Positions 8,750 to 17,347 of a stretch of 64,000 bases of DNA are shown here, piece after piece. Made by a program: the position numbers and the translations under genes. Under the pieces are notes generated by a model. That model was not told the DNA's origin and searched no databases. It saw only the letters and a list, made by a program, of their open reading frames with translations. Positions within the stretch are counted from its first letter, which is position 1. Each line of letters opens with the position of its first letter. The DNA is taken from NCBI GenBank assembly GCA_964559835.1, contig CAZLJE010000001.1, positions 186,001 to 250,000 of the forward strand, given 5' to 3'. The stretch comes from DAISJI01 sp964559835. GTDB taxonomy: Bacteria > Acidobacteriota > Terriglobia > Terriglobales > Acidobacteriaceae.

Positions 8750-9805
8750 ATGACTAAGTCTTCTACAGTCGACATCCAGGGCCGCGAATTGCACCTGACC
8801 AATCTGGACAAGGTCATGTATCCGGCGGCGGGGTTTACGAAGGCCCAGATCATCGACTACTACGTCCGGATCGCTCCCTTTCTGCTGCCGCACGTCAAAG
8901 ACCGCCCGCTTACCATGAAACGTTATCCGGAGGGCGTGGGGAAGTTCTTCTTTTACGAGAAGAACTGTCCGAAGCACCGTCCCGAGTGGGTGCAGACGAC
9001 CGCGGTATGGAGCCACGGCAACAACCGCTGGATGGACTACTGCATGGTGCAGGACCTGCCGACACTGGTGTGGGCGGCGAATCTCGCCGACATCGAACTG
9101 CACACGTCGCTGAGCCTCGGCAAGAAGATCGATCAGCCGACGATGATGGTTTTCGACCTCGATCCCGGCCCGCCGGCCGACATCGTGCAATGCTGCCAGG
9201 TTGGTCTATGGGTGAGAGAAGTGTTCGCCCGCCTCGGGCTGGAGTGCTTCCCCAAGACTTCCGGGTCGAAGGGATTGCAGGCCTATGTGCCGCTCAACAC
9301 TCCGGTCACGTACGAGACCACGAAGCCGTTCGCGCATGAGTTCGCGCGTCTGCTGGAGCGCGCTCAGCCGGAGATCGTCGTGAGCGAGATGAAGAAAGCG
9401 CTGCGCGTGGGAAAGATCTTCGTGGACTGGAGCCAGAACGACCAGTACAAGACGACCGTGTGCGTCTATTCTTTACGCGCGAAGGACCGGCCAACGGTGT
9501 CGACGCCGGTTGAATGGGCCGAGGTCGAGAACTGCCTGAAGAAGAAGGACGCTTCGCTGCTGGTGTTCGAGGCGGAGAAGGTGATCGAGCGAGCAAACAA
9601 GCTTGGCGATCTGTTCGAGCCTGTGCTGAAGCTCAAGCAAAAGCTCCCCAAGCTCGAAGTCTTGCAGGAGCTGTTTCAGTCGGGCGAGCTCAAGTTCGGG
9701 GGAGCGGTGGTGCAGGTCGAGCCCCCCGCAACCGCTCCGCGCCGGCCTCGGGTGAAGCCGTCGGCGCCGAAGAGAACCGCCACGCGCAGGAAGCGCGCCA
9801 GCTAG
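8750..9805 (+). CDS. Stand-alone LigD-type DNA polymerase/primase domain
   Basis: A 351-residue archaeo-eukaryotic primase-type polymerase like the polymerase domain of LigD, used in bacterial non-homologous end joining. Catalytic acids are D136 and D138 in MVFDLDPG and D226 in FVDWSQN. The segment KTSGSKGLQAYVPL has Gln177 where many LigD polymerase domains carry a histidine. Start: ATG 8750 gives a family-like N-terminus; ATG 8741 is possible. Neither a ligase nor a nuclease domain is fused, and no Ku gene is next to it. It is divergent from the nucleotidyltransferase-like gene. The C-terminal 40 residues are basic and Pro-rich. Confidence 0.88.
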   Translation: MTKSSTVDIQGRELHLTNLDKVMYPAAGFTKAQIIDYYVRIAPFLLPHVKDRPLTMKRYPEGVGKFFFYEKNCPKHRPEWVQTTAVWSHGNNRWMDYCMVQDLPTLVWAANLADIELHTSLSLGKKIDQPTMMVFDLDPGPPADIVQCCQVGLWVREVFARLGLECFPKTSGSKGLQAYVPLNTPVTYETTKPFAHEFARLLERAQPEIVVSEMKKALRVGKIFVDWSQNDQYKTTVCVYSLRAKDRPTVSTPVEWAEVENCLKKKDASLLVFEAEKVIERANKLGDLFEPVLKLKQKLPKLEVLQELFQSGELKFGGAVVQVEPPATAPRRPRVKPSAPKRTATRRKRAS

Positions 9806-9839
9806 TCTTTTCGTCAGCATCATTTAGAATTCTGGGCCT

Positions 9840-10562
9840 ATGGCGCTTCGCGTGGGAACATCCGGCTGGGCGTACACGGCGTGGAAGCCGGGCTTCTATC
9901 CGCCCAAGCTCGCATCCAAGGACTTCCTGAAGTTCTACTCGACACAACTGAACGCAGTTGAAGTGAACTACACGTTCCGCCGTTTTTTGACCGAGAAAGT
10001 GATCGCCGGGTGGATCGAGCAGACGCCGGCGTCGTTTCACTTCATCGTGAAAGCGCACCAGGTGCTGACGCACATCAAGCGGCTGAAGGACGCCGATGAG
10101 TCGCTGAAAAGGTTCATGGATTCGATCGCACCGCTGGAGCAGGCGCATAGGCTCGGTCCCGTGCTGTTCCAGCTGCCACCCAATCTCAAGGCCGATGCGC
10201 AGCGGCTCGATGACTTCCTCGCTTTTCTGCCGCGCGCGTCGCGAGTGGCATTCGAGTTCCGGCACGAATCATGGTTTAAGGACGAAGTGTTGGATGTGCT
10301 GAAGCGTCATAACGCCGCGCTGTGTATCGCCGAAACCGATGATTTCCAGACACCGGAAGCCTTTACGGCGGATTTCGCCTATTACCGCCTCCGGCGCTCC
10401 GAGTACTCTCCGGAGTCAAGAAAGAAGATTGCGCGGGAGATGCACGCACACGCTGCGGAACTTCGTGATGTCTACGTTTTCTTCAAACACGAGGAGAACC
10501 CGGACAGCCCAAACTGGGCGCGCGAAGTGCTCGCGGCGGCTTCTTCCGAAACGAGCGCCTAG
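9840..10562 (+). CDS. DUF72 (YecE-like) protein
   Basis: A 240-residue DUF72 protein with a TIM-barrel-like fold. Family hallmarks are the N-terminal VGTSGWAY, the EVNYTFRR segment, FHFIVKAHQVLTH and VAFEFRHESWF. Biochemical function is unknown for the family. It follows the LigD-type polymerase by 34 bases on the same strand and may share its transcript. Length is typical. Confidence 0.92.
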   Translation: MALRVGTSGWAYTAWKPGFYPPKLASKDFLKFYSTQLNAVEVNYTFRRFLTEKVIAGWIEQTPASFHFIVKAHQVLTHIKRLKDADESLKRFMDSIAPLEQAHRLGPVLFQLPPNLKADAQRLDDFLAFLPRASRVAFEFRHESWFKDEVLDVLKRHNAALCIAETDDFQTPEAFTADFAYYRLRRSEYSPESRKKIAREMHAHAAELRDVYVFFKHEENPDSPNWAREVLAAASSETSA

Positions 10563-10633
10563 CGCGACATTCGCGCCGGAACCGAGTTTGCTATCTTCGC
10601 CGCACGCCATCCTGACGATAATCCGCTCAGCGC

Positions 10634-11578
10634 ATGGCGACACCGAACGAAAAGGTTCTGGCGGGCTTTGCGGACTACCTGAAGGTCGAGAAGGGGCTGG
10701 CGCGATTATCGGTCGCCGCCTACCTGCGCGACCTGCGGCAATTCGCCGTTACGCTAGAGGCACAAAAGCCATCGCGGCCGCTCCTGCGGGCGCGCGGTGA
10801 TGACGTTCGGCGTTTCCTGAACGATCTCTTCTCCAACCAACTCGACGGGCGTTCGGTCGCGCGCAAGTTGTCGGCGCTGCGGCACTTCTACAAGTACCTG
10901 TTGCTCGACAACATGATCGAGCGCGACCCCACGTTGAACATCGAAACGCCGCGGCAATGGAAGGTCTTGCCGAAAGCGCTTTCGCGCAAAGAATCGACGG
11001 CTCTGGTCGAATCGGCGCGCGCAGCAGACGACCCGTGGCAACAAGCGCTCGCGGTACGTGACCGCGCTCTCATGGAACTGCTGTACGCCGGCGGACTACG
11101 CGCTTCGGAGGTGATCGGCGTCGGGATTGAAGATCTAAAACTTGATCAAGGGTACGTGCTCGTCCGTGGAAAGGGTGACCGGGAGCGCATTGTGCCGCTG
11201 GGCCGTGCTGCGGCGGAAGCGATTGGGACCTATCTTTCCACATCCCGCCCGATGCTCTCGGGTCAGCGGCGTTCGCCGTCATTGTTCATCGCGCGCGGTG
11301 CCCGGCCAATCTCGCGCCAGCGCGTGTGGCAACTGGTGGAACGCGCTTCACGAGTTGCCGGACGTCATGCCAGCCCGCACATGCTGCGTCATTCTTGCGC
11401 CACCCACATGGTCGAGAACGGCGCCGACCTGCGCACCGTGCAGACCATCCTTGGCCACGCCGACATCTCGACGACACAGGTTTATACCCACGTAGCCCTC
11501 GACCGGCTGAAGACCGTATTTCGCAATTGCCATCCGCGCGCCCGGTTGCGCCAGGGCGTGGGCGGAAAAACGGCATGA
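10634..11578 (+). CDS. xerD: Tyrosine recombinase, XerD-like
   Basis: A 314-residue tyrosine recombinase. The N-terminal SAM-like core-binding domain covers residues 5-100, and the catalytic domain 115-300 has the expected residues: Arg in LLYAGGLRASEV, Lys in the VRGKGDRER hairpin, HMLRH, LGHADISTT and the nucleophile Tyr in QVYTH. It is probably one half of the Xer pair that resolves chromosome dimers at dif. Its stop overlaps the start of the next recombinase gene (ATGA). Calling this one XerD rather than XerC rests on the second gene having the more XerC-like C-terminus. Confidence 0.85.
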   Translation: MATPNEKVLAGFADYLKVEKGLARLSVAAYLRDLRQFAVTLEAQKPSRPLLRARGDDVRRFLNDLFSNQLDGRSVARKLSALRHFYKYLLLDNMIERDPTLNIETPRQWKVLPKALSRKESTALVESARAADDPWQQALAVRDRALMELLYAGGLRASEVIGVGIEDLKLDQGYVLVRGKGDRERIVPLGRAAAEAIGTYLSTSRPMLSGQRRSPSLFIARGARPISRQRVWQLVERASRVAGRHASPHMLRHSCATHMVENGADLRTVQTILGHADISTTQVYTHVALDRLKTVFRNCHPRARLRQGVGGKTA

Positions 11579-12474
11579 GCCACAAGATCGAAAAACTCGT
11601 CGCCGATTTCATGAACGCCCTGCGCGAGCGCAACGCATCGCCACATACGGTCGCCGCGTACGGACGCGACCTTGCCGAATTCTCGTCTTACATCGGGCCC
11701 GAAGACGGGATCGGCGACATCGACCATCTGCGCATCCGCGGCTTCCTGTCGCACCTGTACGACCGCGGTTTGAGCAAGACGTCGGTCGCCCGCTCACTGG
11801 CCGCTGTGCGCTCGTTATACCGGTGGCTGGCCCGACGGGGCGTCGTGGAGCAGAATCCGGCAGCGCTGGTGGCTACGCCAAGGTTGCCGAAGAAGTTGCC
11901 GCGCGTGCCGACGATCGAAGAGATCAACTCCGTTCTGGATGCGGGCATGCCCGAGCAGGCGCCGTTCCCGGAACGCGACCGGGTGATCTTCGAGTTGCTT
12001 TACGGTTGCGGCCTGCGCAATTCCGAGCTCGTCGGCATCAACCTGAGCGACATCGAGTGGTCGAATGAAGCGATTCTGGTGCGCGGCAAAGGACGCAAGC
12101 AACGCCTGGTGCCGTTCGGCGACACGGCGGCCCAGGCGATCCGCGACTATCTTCCCCCACGGCAGAGGATGCTCGCGGAACAGAAGAAGACATCGGGCGC
12201 GCTGTTGGTCAACCTGCGCGGCGGGCGGCTTACCACGCGCAGCGTCGGACGTATCGTGAAGCAGATCGCGATAGCGCGCGGCCTTCCACCCGACCTGCAC
12301 CCGCACACGCTGCGGCACGCCTTCGGCACACACATGCTGGAGGAAGGGGCCGACCTGAGGGCCATCCAGGAGTTGCTCGGACACGAACGATTGGCCACCA
12401 CCCAACGTTACACCCAGTTATCGCTCAAACACGTCATTCAGGTGTACGATTCCACCCATCCCAGGGCGAAGTGA
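11575..12474 (+). CDS. xerC: Tyrosine recombinase, XerC-like
   Basis: A 299-residue tyrosine recombinase. ATG 11575 overlaps the previous stop (ATGA) and opens with MSHKIEKLVADFM, the normal start of the core-binding domain. Catalytic residues are Arg in LLYGCGLRNSEL, Lys in VRGKGRKQR, HTLRH, LGHERLATT and Tyr in QRYTQ. The C-terminus ending VYDSTHPRAK is like XerC. Two different Xer recombinases translated from overlapping frames suggests coordinated production in one-to-one amounts. Confidence 0.87.
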   Translation: MSHKIEKLVADFMNALRERNASPHTVAAYGRDLAEFSSYIGPEDGIGDIDHLRIRGFLSHLYDRGLSKTSVARSLAAVRSLYRWLARRGVVEQNPAALVATPRLPKKLPRVPTIEEINSVLDAGMPEQAPFPERDRVIFELLYGCGLRNSELVGINLSDIEWSNEAILVRGKGRKQRLVPFGDTAAQAIRDYLPPRQRMLAEQKKTSGALLVNLRGGRLTTRSVGRIVKQIAIARGLPPDLHPHTLRHAFGTHMLEEGADLRAIQELLGHERLATTQRYTQLSLKHVIQVYDSTHPRAK

Positions 12475-12517
12475 AGGCACGTACGAACTCGGCCGGTATG
12501 TTGCGAAGAAGAATGCC

Positions 12518-13558
12518 ATGTCTACGCTTGACCCGATCCCGTCGACCGTGAGCGCCAGCCGCCGCGCGGCCATGTGGCGGAAGATCGCCGCCGTGAATCG
12601 CGAGTTGTGGTTGCTGCTCGCGATCTTTGGCATTGCGTTGCTCGTGAATTTTATCCTCGCCGAGCACCGCATCGTGCTCTACCTGTACACGATCCCGACG
12701 ATCCTGTCCGCGTACTTTTATGGACGCCGGCACGCAGTCCTGACCGCCTTCGCGAGCGCGTTCCTCATTCTGGCAATGTCCTGGATCAATCCACGCATTC
12801 TGGCGGCTCGCGGGGTCGTGTACCTGACTGTCGACGGTATGGCCGAGTTCGTCACCTGGGCCGGGATCCTGGTCATCATCGCGTACTTCATGGGGACGCT
12901 ATACGAGCGTATGGACGCGAACATGCGCGACCTGCGACACAGCTATGAAGGCATGCTGGTCATGCTCCAGCACATGGCTTCGGATAACAAGTACAGCCAG
13001 AACCATCCGTATCGCGTGTCGTTGATGGCGAACAAGATCGCCGAGCAGCTGGACTTGGGCACCCAACGCGCCGACGACGTTCGCCGCGCCGCTCTCCTTC
13101 ATGAGATCGAGAAGACCGGGATCAGCCGCGAGATGTTGTTCCAGGCCGCGAACATCCACGATAACGAGCTGAAAGAACTGCAATCGAGCCTGGAAGAAGG
13201 AAGGGAACTGCCCGTCACCGAGGGAAGTTCGCTGCGGCGCATCATCCCGATCCTGCTGGGTTTCCAGGCGGGTTCGGAGAAAGCACGCGAGTCACAGGGA
13301 TTGCCGCACATTCCGGTGGAATCGAAGATCCTGCTGGTCGCTTGCCACTACGACACGTTTACTAACGCGATCGAGAAGCGCATCTCGCCATCGGAGGCGA
13401 TGGAGCGCATCACGCAGCGCTCCGGGATCGAGTACGACGCCGATGTCGTGGACGCGATGGTGAAGGTGTTCCGCAAGCGTGGCATGGACGAGCAGGAACT
13501 GGCAACCGGCCGAATCGCGGTCGTGACTTCGGAGCAACCCACCGTCACGAGTTCTTAG
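12518..13558 (+). CDS. Membrane protein with degenerate HD-GYP-like domain
   Basis: A 346-residue protein. Residues 28-130 hold about four hydrophobic segments resembling the DUF4118 membrane domain of KdpD-type sensors. Residues 145-330 resemble an HD or HD-GYP phosphohydrolase fold, with NHPYRVSLMANKIA and LLHEIEK at 194-199. A working HD-GYP domain would have HDIGK there, and no GYP signature is seen, so metal binding is probably lost and the domain may act as a sensor or scaffold. GAAGAAG lies upstream of ATG 12518. It is 43 bases after xerC on the same strand. Confidence 0.7.
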   Translation: MSTLDPIPSTVSASRRAAMWRKIAAVNRELWLLLAIFGIALLVNFILAEHRIVLYLYTIPTILSAYFYGRRHAVLTAFASAFLILAMSWINPRILAARGVVYLTVDGMAEFVTWAGILVIIAYFMGTLYERMDANMRDLRHSYEGMLVMLQHMASDNKYSQNHPYRVSLMANKIAEQLDLGTQRADDVRRAALLHEIEKTGISREMLFQAANIHDNELKELQSSLEEGRELPVTEGSSLRRIIPILLGFQAGSEKARESQGLPHIPVESKILLVACHYDTFTNAIEKRISPSEAMERITQRSGIEYDADVVDAMVKVFRKRGMDEQELATGRIAVVTSEQPTVTSS

Positions 13559-13840
13559 TTCCGTTACCGTTTAGTAACTTTGCACGGTAATGCGCGAGCG
13601 GCTGGGACCACGCGCACTCCCGTTTAGTACCGTTACTATAGTCGGACAAATCGGTTGCACACGCCACCAATGTGGAATGTCTAACTCCTTCTGGCTCAGC
13701 CGATTGTGAGAAATCATTCCCCCACATGAGACGGAAAAGACTTTCCCTTTCTCACTTCGACGAGGGCTGGATCGGCGCGTAGATTCATTAACCGTCTACT
13801 AAACTCCTGATTCAAAAACACAATGCGTTTTGGTGAGCGA
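13559..13840. other. Intergenic region with a repeated decamer
   Basis: No coding sequence is apparent here. CCGTTTAGTA occurs twice, at 13567-13576 and 13620-13629, each near a CCGTTAC sequence, and TTACCG/CGGTAA form a weak inverted repeat around the first. No T-run terminator is seen. The sequence is less G+C-rich than the genes. Purpose unknown. Confidence 0.4.
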
Positions 13841-13855
13841 TTGGCTGCCGCCGTG
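13841..13855 (+). promoter_or_regulatory. Candidate sigma-54 promoter of a PEP-CTERM gene
   Basis: TGGCTGCCGCCGTGC followed by A matches the -24 GG / -12 GC architecture with the exact 10-base interval. The start codon is 55 bases downstream, and a Shine-Dalgarno GGAGG lies between. Similar elements precede the other three PEP-CTERM genes. Confidence 0.6.
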
Positions 13856-13909
13856 CAATAGGTCTCTGCGTATTGGCCCACTGGGCTTGAAAGACTTGGA
13901 GGATAGAAA

Positions 13910-14488
13910 ATGCGTAAGACTCTACTGGTTCTCGCGTTACTTGCGGTCGTCAGTCTGGTTACCGTCAGCGCTATGGCGGACACGATCACCGGAACGTTCG
14001 CCGGCGTTAGTGGCACGTTCACCGCTGACGTAAACGTTTCCGGTAACACCGCGACATTGGGACTCACTGCTCCGACTGGTTACACGACCAGCATGGTAGC
14101 CATCCACGTCACCAACAACTCATCCAGCGCGACCGTGATGAACGGTCCTGGCGGCTGGTCCGGCGGATTGGGCACCCCGAGTACTTGCCCGTCGTCGGCG
14201 AACGGCAACAACTGGTTTTGCGACGCGGGCGGAAGTCCGATTGCGATCAACGGCCAGGGATTTTCCTGGAACTTCGTCGGCGGCACGGCTGTGACGAACT
14301 ACAGTGCGTTTTTCAACGTGTTCAACGCGCAGGGTACGTTCATCGGCAACTTCTCTTGCACAGCAGGCGACAACAGCACCAACGGCAACCTGACCTGCGG
14401 CTCGACCAGTACGCCGGAACCGGCATCGCTCGGATTGCTGGCGGCAGGTCTACTTGGCATCGGCGGAATGATCCGGCGCCGCAAGTAG
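13910..14488 (+). CDS. PEP-CTERM-anchored surface protein
   Basis: A 192-residue exported protein. It has a signal peptide (MRKTLLVLALLAVVSLVTVSAMA), a Gly/Thr/Asn/Ser-rich body without a known domain, and a C-terminal sorting tail TPEPASLGLLAAGLLGIGG ending in RRRK. The PEP motif is recognised by an exosortase in the inner membrane and removed before surface display or export. GGAGGATAGAAA precedes the ATG. A candidate sigma-54 promoter is upstream and an intrinsic terminator downstream, so it is a single-gene unit, set apart by 25 kb from the other PEP-CTERM genes of the window. Confidence 0.9.
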   Translation: MRKTLLVLALLAVVSLVTVSAMADTITGTFAGVSGTFTADVNVSGNTATLGLTAPTGYTTSMVAIHVTNNSSSATVMNGPGGWSGGLGTPSTCPSSANGNNWFCDAGGSPIAINGQGFSWNFVGGTAVTNYSAFFNVFNAQGTFIGNFSCTAGDNSTNGNLTCGSTSTPEPASLGLLAAGLLGIGGMIRRRK

Positions 14489-14518
14489 GATCGAAACGAT
14501 AGAACCAGCAGGATCTCT

Positions 14519-14545
14519 GGCCCCGCTACACGGCGGGGCCTTTTT
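14519..14545 (+). terminator. Intrinsic terminator after PEP-CTERM gene
   Basis: GGCCCCGC (14519-14526) pairs with GCGGGGCC (14533-14540) around a 6-base loop and is followed by five T. It ends the PEP-CTERM transcript before the convergent YceI gene. Confidence 0.85.
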
Positions 14546-14578
14546 CTATGTCTCATGGGTGCGCTGCGACGACGGGGG

Positions 14579-15160
14579 TCAACGGGAAGCGGTTTCAATC
14601 CGGCCGACCGCGTGGACACCAATATCGACTTTATCGCTCACTCGCAAGAAGAGCGTGCTCGGATTTTTCAAGCCCCACCGCACGTACGGCACGAGGAAGT
14701 TCATGTCGGCAGCGGCTAGTCCGTCGTGCACCACAACCGGGACATTGATGGATAAGTCGTGCGGCTGGCCGTGGAGGGTCATGACGCCGGTGAGCGTTAC
14801 CTGCGCCTTGCCCTCGCGCGGCACCTCGCCGGAGACATGTTGCGGCGCGAACGTGATGTCAGGATATTTGGCGCTCTCGAGGATGTCCTTGTGCATCTTG
14901 TGGTCGCGGCCTTGGCTGCCGCTGTCGCCGGTGGTGGCGTCCACGGTGATCAGCCCGCTCGCGGCGCCTGTCGCACAATCAAAGCGTATCGAGCCACCCT
15001 TGAGTTGGAACACCCCATGCACCGTGTGGAGCACGTCCTCGAGAGTGAACGTGACGTGACTCTGATGCGGGTCCATGTCAAAGACGTAGGTCTGCGCCGA
15101 AGCGGCTACGCTCATTGCGAGCGCTACGACAAAAGCCAGGATAAGCCGGACTTGTCTCAT
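14579..15160 (-). CDS. YceI-like exported lipocalin-fold protein
   Basis: A 193-residue exported protein with signal peptide (MRQVRLILAFVVALAMSVAASA). The YceI domain fills the rest: DPHQSHVTFTLEDVLHTVHG, HKDILESAKYPDITF and a final hydrophobic beta stretch. YceI proteins are extended beta-barrels that bind isoprenoid or other long lipids in the periplasm. It starts 22 bases after the FAD oxidoreductase gene and is likely the last gene of the five-gene type III polyketide synthase operon, where it could carry the lipid product. That role is inference. Confidence 0.9.
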   Translation of the reverse strand: MRQVRLILAFVVALAMSVAASAQTYVFDMDPHQSHVTFTLEDVLHTVHGVFQLKGGSIRFDCATGAASGLITVDATTGDSGSQGRDHKMHKDILESAKYPDITFAPQHVSGEVPREGKAQVTLTGVMTLHGQPHDLSINVPVVVHDGLAAADMNFLVPYVRWGLKNPSTLFLRVSDKVDIGVHAVGRIETASR

Positions 15161-15182
15161 AAGTGTTCGTGTGCGGCGCGCC

Positions 15183-16289
15183 TCAGCGGGCCGTCAGCAA
15201 TTGCCATCCAAGATCCGCAAACGTGCCAAAGCTCAACGGCGATGTCTCGCCCAGATGCACCGCGAGCAGATGCTCGAAAAGGGCCGGTTTCCCGGCCAGT
15301 GCGTTCAATGCGCGCGTGCGAAACCTGGTGCTGTGGTCCATAAGCAGCATCGCGCTCCCGAGCAGGTTCGGCAGGCGTCCGATCCGCCGGTGCGCGACCG
15401 CGTAGCTCTTCAGATCATTCGATGCCAGCGCGCTTGCCAGGTGGACGGCCTGCCGGAACGCCAAAGTCATGCCTTCGCCCGTCACCGCATCCACGGAGCC
15501 GGAAGCCTCCCCGATCAAGGCGAGGCGATCGCCGATCACCGAGCGTAGTTTGCAGGTCGCCGTCCCCGATCCGCGGACGTCGTCGAGCGGCGCCGCGTGT
15601 TGCAGGTTGCGGACGAGCTGCGGACATTCGTCGATCAAAGATTCGAATCGAACGTGGCGGTTACGGCTGATGACGGCGACGCAGACTTCGTCGTCCGCGA
15701 CCGGCGTCACGTACGCCTGTCCGGTTTGGCCCCAGTGCACCTCTACGAGATCGGTCCAGCGCTCGACGCGGAAATGACGCCGCAATCCAATGCGCAGGGT
15801 CTTGCGAATGCCGCGCGATAATCCGGCCCATGCGCGGACGCGCGAATTCTGGCCGTCAGCGCCGACGATCCAATCCGCTGCTGTGACGTCGTGTCCAATC
15901 AGCGCGGCGCCAGGCCGGATGCCGTTCGCGCGTATGCCCCAATGCATCTCGACGCCGGTTTCTTCGGCACGCCGGAGTAGGGCGTTGTGGAGGACCGTCC
16001 GCCGGAGTCCGATGCCATGACCGCTCGGGAACTCCGCCTGGACCGAGCCTTTCGAGCCGACGAAACGAATGCCGCGGAAAATCGCGTGCTCGTGCTGCTC
16101 CGCACGCACACCCAGTGCGCGCAGCGCTGCCACGCCGTCGGGCATCAGCCCTTCGCCGCAAGCTTTATCGATGGGTGGGGTCGCAGTGTCCACCAGCGTC
16201 GTGCGCAGGCCGCGGAGTCTCAGCGCGATTGCCGCTGCCAGTCCGGCGGGACCTCCGCCGACGATCATTACGTCTGTTTTTCGAACCAT
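15183..16289 (-). CDS. FAD-dependent oxidoreductase/monooxygenase
   Basis: A 368-residue flavoprotein of the geranylgeranyl-reductase/aromatic-hydroxylase superfamily. The Rossmann motif is IVGGGPAGLAAA near residue 10, with an acidic strand end at VDTAT. GADGQNSRVRAWAG is the second FAD motif, and LALIGEASGSVDAVTGEG the third. It lies one base downstream of the type III polyketide synthase gene, so the two are surely cotranscribed. In known type III clusters a flavoprotein of this class hydroxylates the alkylresorcinol to a quinol, which is a reasonable guess here. Confidence 0.87.
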   Translation of the reverse strand: MVRKTDVMIVGGGPAGLAAAIALRLRGLRTTLVDTATPPIDKACGEGLMPDGVAALRALGVRAEQHEHAIFRGIRFVGSKGSVQAEFPSGHGIGLRRTVLHNALLRRAEETGVEMHWGIRANGIRPGAALIGHDVTAADWIVGADGQNSRVRAWAGLSRGIRKTLRIGLRRHFRVERWTDLVEVHWGQTGQAYVTPVADDEVCVAVISRNRHVRFESLIDECPQLVRNLQHAAPLDDVRGSGTATCKLRSVIGDRLALIGEASGSVDAVTGEGMTLAFRQAVHLASALASNDLKSYAVAHRRIGRLPNLLGSAMLLMDHSTRFRTRALNALAGKPALFEHLLAVHLGETSPLSFGTFADLGWQLLTAR

Positions 16290-16290
16290 C

Positions 16291-17340
16291 TCACCACCGC
16301 AGCAGGACGAACTCGGAACAGAATCCCGGACCCATGGCCGCCAACACGCTGTAGGTTCCCGGCTCAGGTCGCTGACGTGTGAGGATGTCCTCGAGCACGA
16401 CGAGCACAGACGCAGAAGACAGATTGCCGACGCGCCGCAGGCATTCCCACGATGGCGCTAGCGCGTCGTCGGGCAGTTCCAAGGCGCGCGTTACTGCGTC
16501 AAGGATCTTGGGACCGCCGGTGTGGATGATCCAGGTGCCGATCTGCGCGCGCGTCATGTCATAGTCGGCGAGGAACTGGTCGACATCGTTCGCCAGCCGC
16601 TTCTCGATGACGTTCGCCACCTCCGGTGAAAGGACGATGCGGAATCCCTTCTCCGAAATGTCCCATCCCATGACGTCTTCGGTGTGCGGGTAAAAGACGG
16701 AGCGCGTGGCGAGGATTTCGGGTCCGTCGAAGCCCGTTTCTGAACCGCCGAGCACGACAGCGGCGGCGCCATCGCCGAACAATCCGGTGGCAATCAGGTT
16801 CGCGGTGGAGAGGTCGTCACGCTGCCACGTCAGGGAGCACAACTCGACCGCAAGCACGGTGGCGATCTGGTCGGGAAAGGCGCGCAGGTAATCGGCGGCA
16901 CGCGCAATCCCGGCCGCTCCCGCGACACACCCGAGCCCGAACAGCGGCATGCGCTTGATGCGCGGATTCAGGTGCATCCGGTTCACCAGCCGCGCGTCGA
17001 TCGACGGGCTGGATATGCCGGTGACGGAAGTGAAGAACAGGGCATCGATGTCGTGCGGCTCGATGCCGTGCGGCGTGATGGCGCGGCAGATCGCGGTGGA
17101 CCCGAGTTGTTCCGCGGTGTCGATCCAGATGTTGTTCGCCTGGCCCCATGTTTCCAGCTTCTCGTATTGCTGCAGCGGCAGCGAAAGGTGACGGCGCTCG
17201 ACCCCGCAATGCGCGTGCAAACGGTCGAGAAATTCGGGCCGGAGGAGGCGGCCTTCCCAATTCTTGCCGATCGCGCCAGAGATCTCGCGCTGCGAGTACG
17301 AATGGTTTGGGAAGGCGCTTGCCGCGTTGACGATTTTCAT
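16291..17340 (-). CDS. Type III polyketide synthase
   Basis: A 349-residue chalcone/stilbene synthase-type enzyme. The catalytic triad is complete: Cys138 in FGLGCVAGAAG, His273 in WIIHTGGPK and Asn306 in RVGNLSSAS. Such enzymes extend an acyl-CoA starter with malonyl-CoA and cyclise it to pyrones, resorcinols or phloroglucinols. ATG 17340 begins MKIVNAASAFPNHSYSQREI, a normal start; the longer frame upstream shadows the TPR gene. It sits in the middle of a tight operon with a TPR protein before it and a flavoprotein after it. Starter and product are unknown. Confidence 0.93.
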   Translation of the reverse strand: MKIVNAASAFPNHSYSQREISGAIGKNWEGRLLRPEFLDRLHAHCGVERRHLSLPLQQYEKLETWGQANNIWIDTAEQLGSTAICRAITPHGIEPHDIDALFFTSVTGISSPSIDARLVNRMHLNPRIKRMPLFGLGCVAGAAGIARAADYLRAFPDQIATVLAVELCSLTWQRDDLSTANLIATGLFGDGAAAVVLGGSETGFDGPEILATRSVFYPHTEDVMGWDISEKGFRIVLSPEVANVIEKRLANDVDQFLADYDMTRAQIGTWIIHTGGPKILDAVTRALELPDDALAPSWECLRRVGNLSSASVLVVLEDILTRQRPEPGTYSVLAAMGPGFCSEFVLLRW

Positions 17341-17347
17341 CAGGTCC

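Noticed and set aside
12475..12517. Search for a dif site next to the xer genes
   Set aside because: No 28-base sequence with two recombinase half-sites and partial dyad symmetry was found.
15630..15660. tRNA-like TTCGAATC motif
   Set aside because: It is inside the flavoprotein gene and no cloverleaf can be drawn around it.
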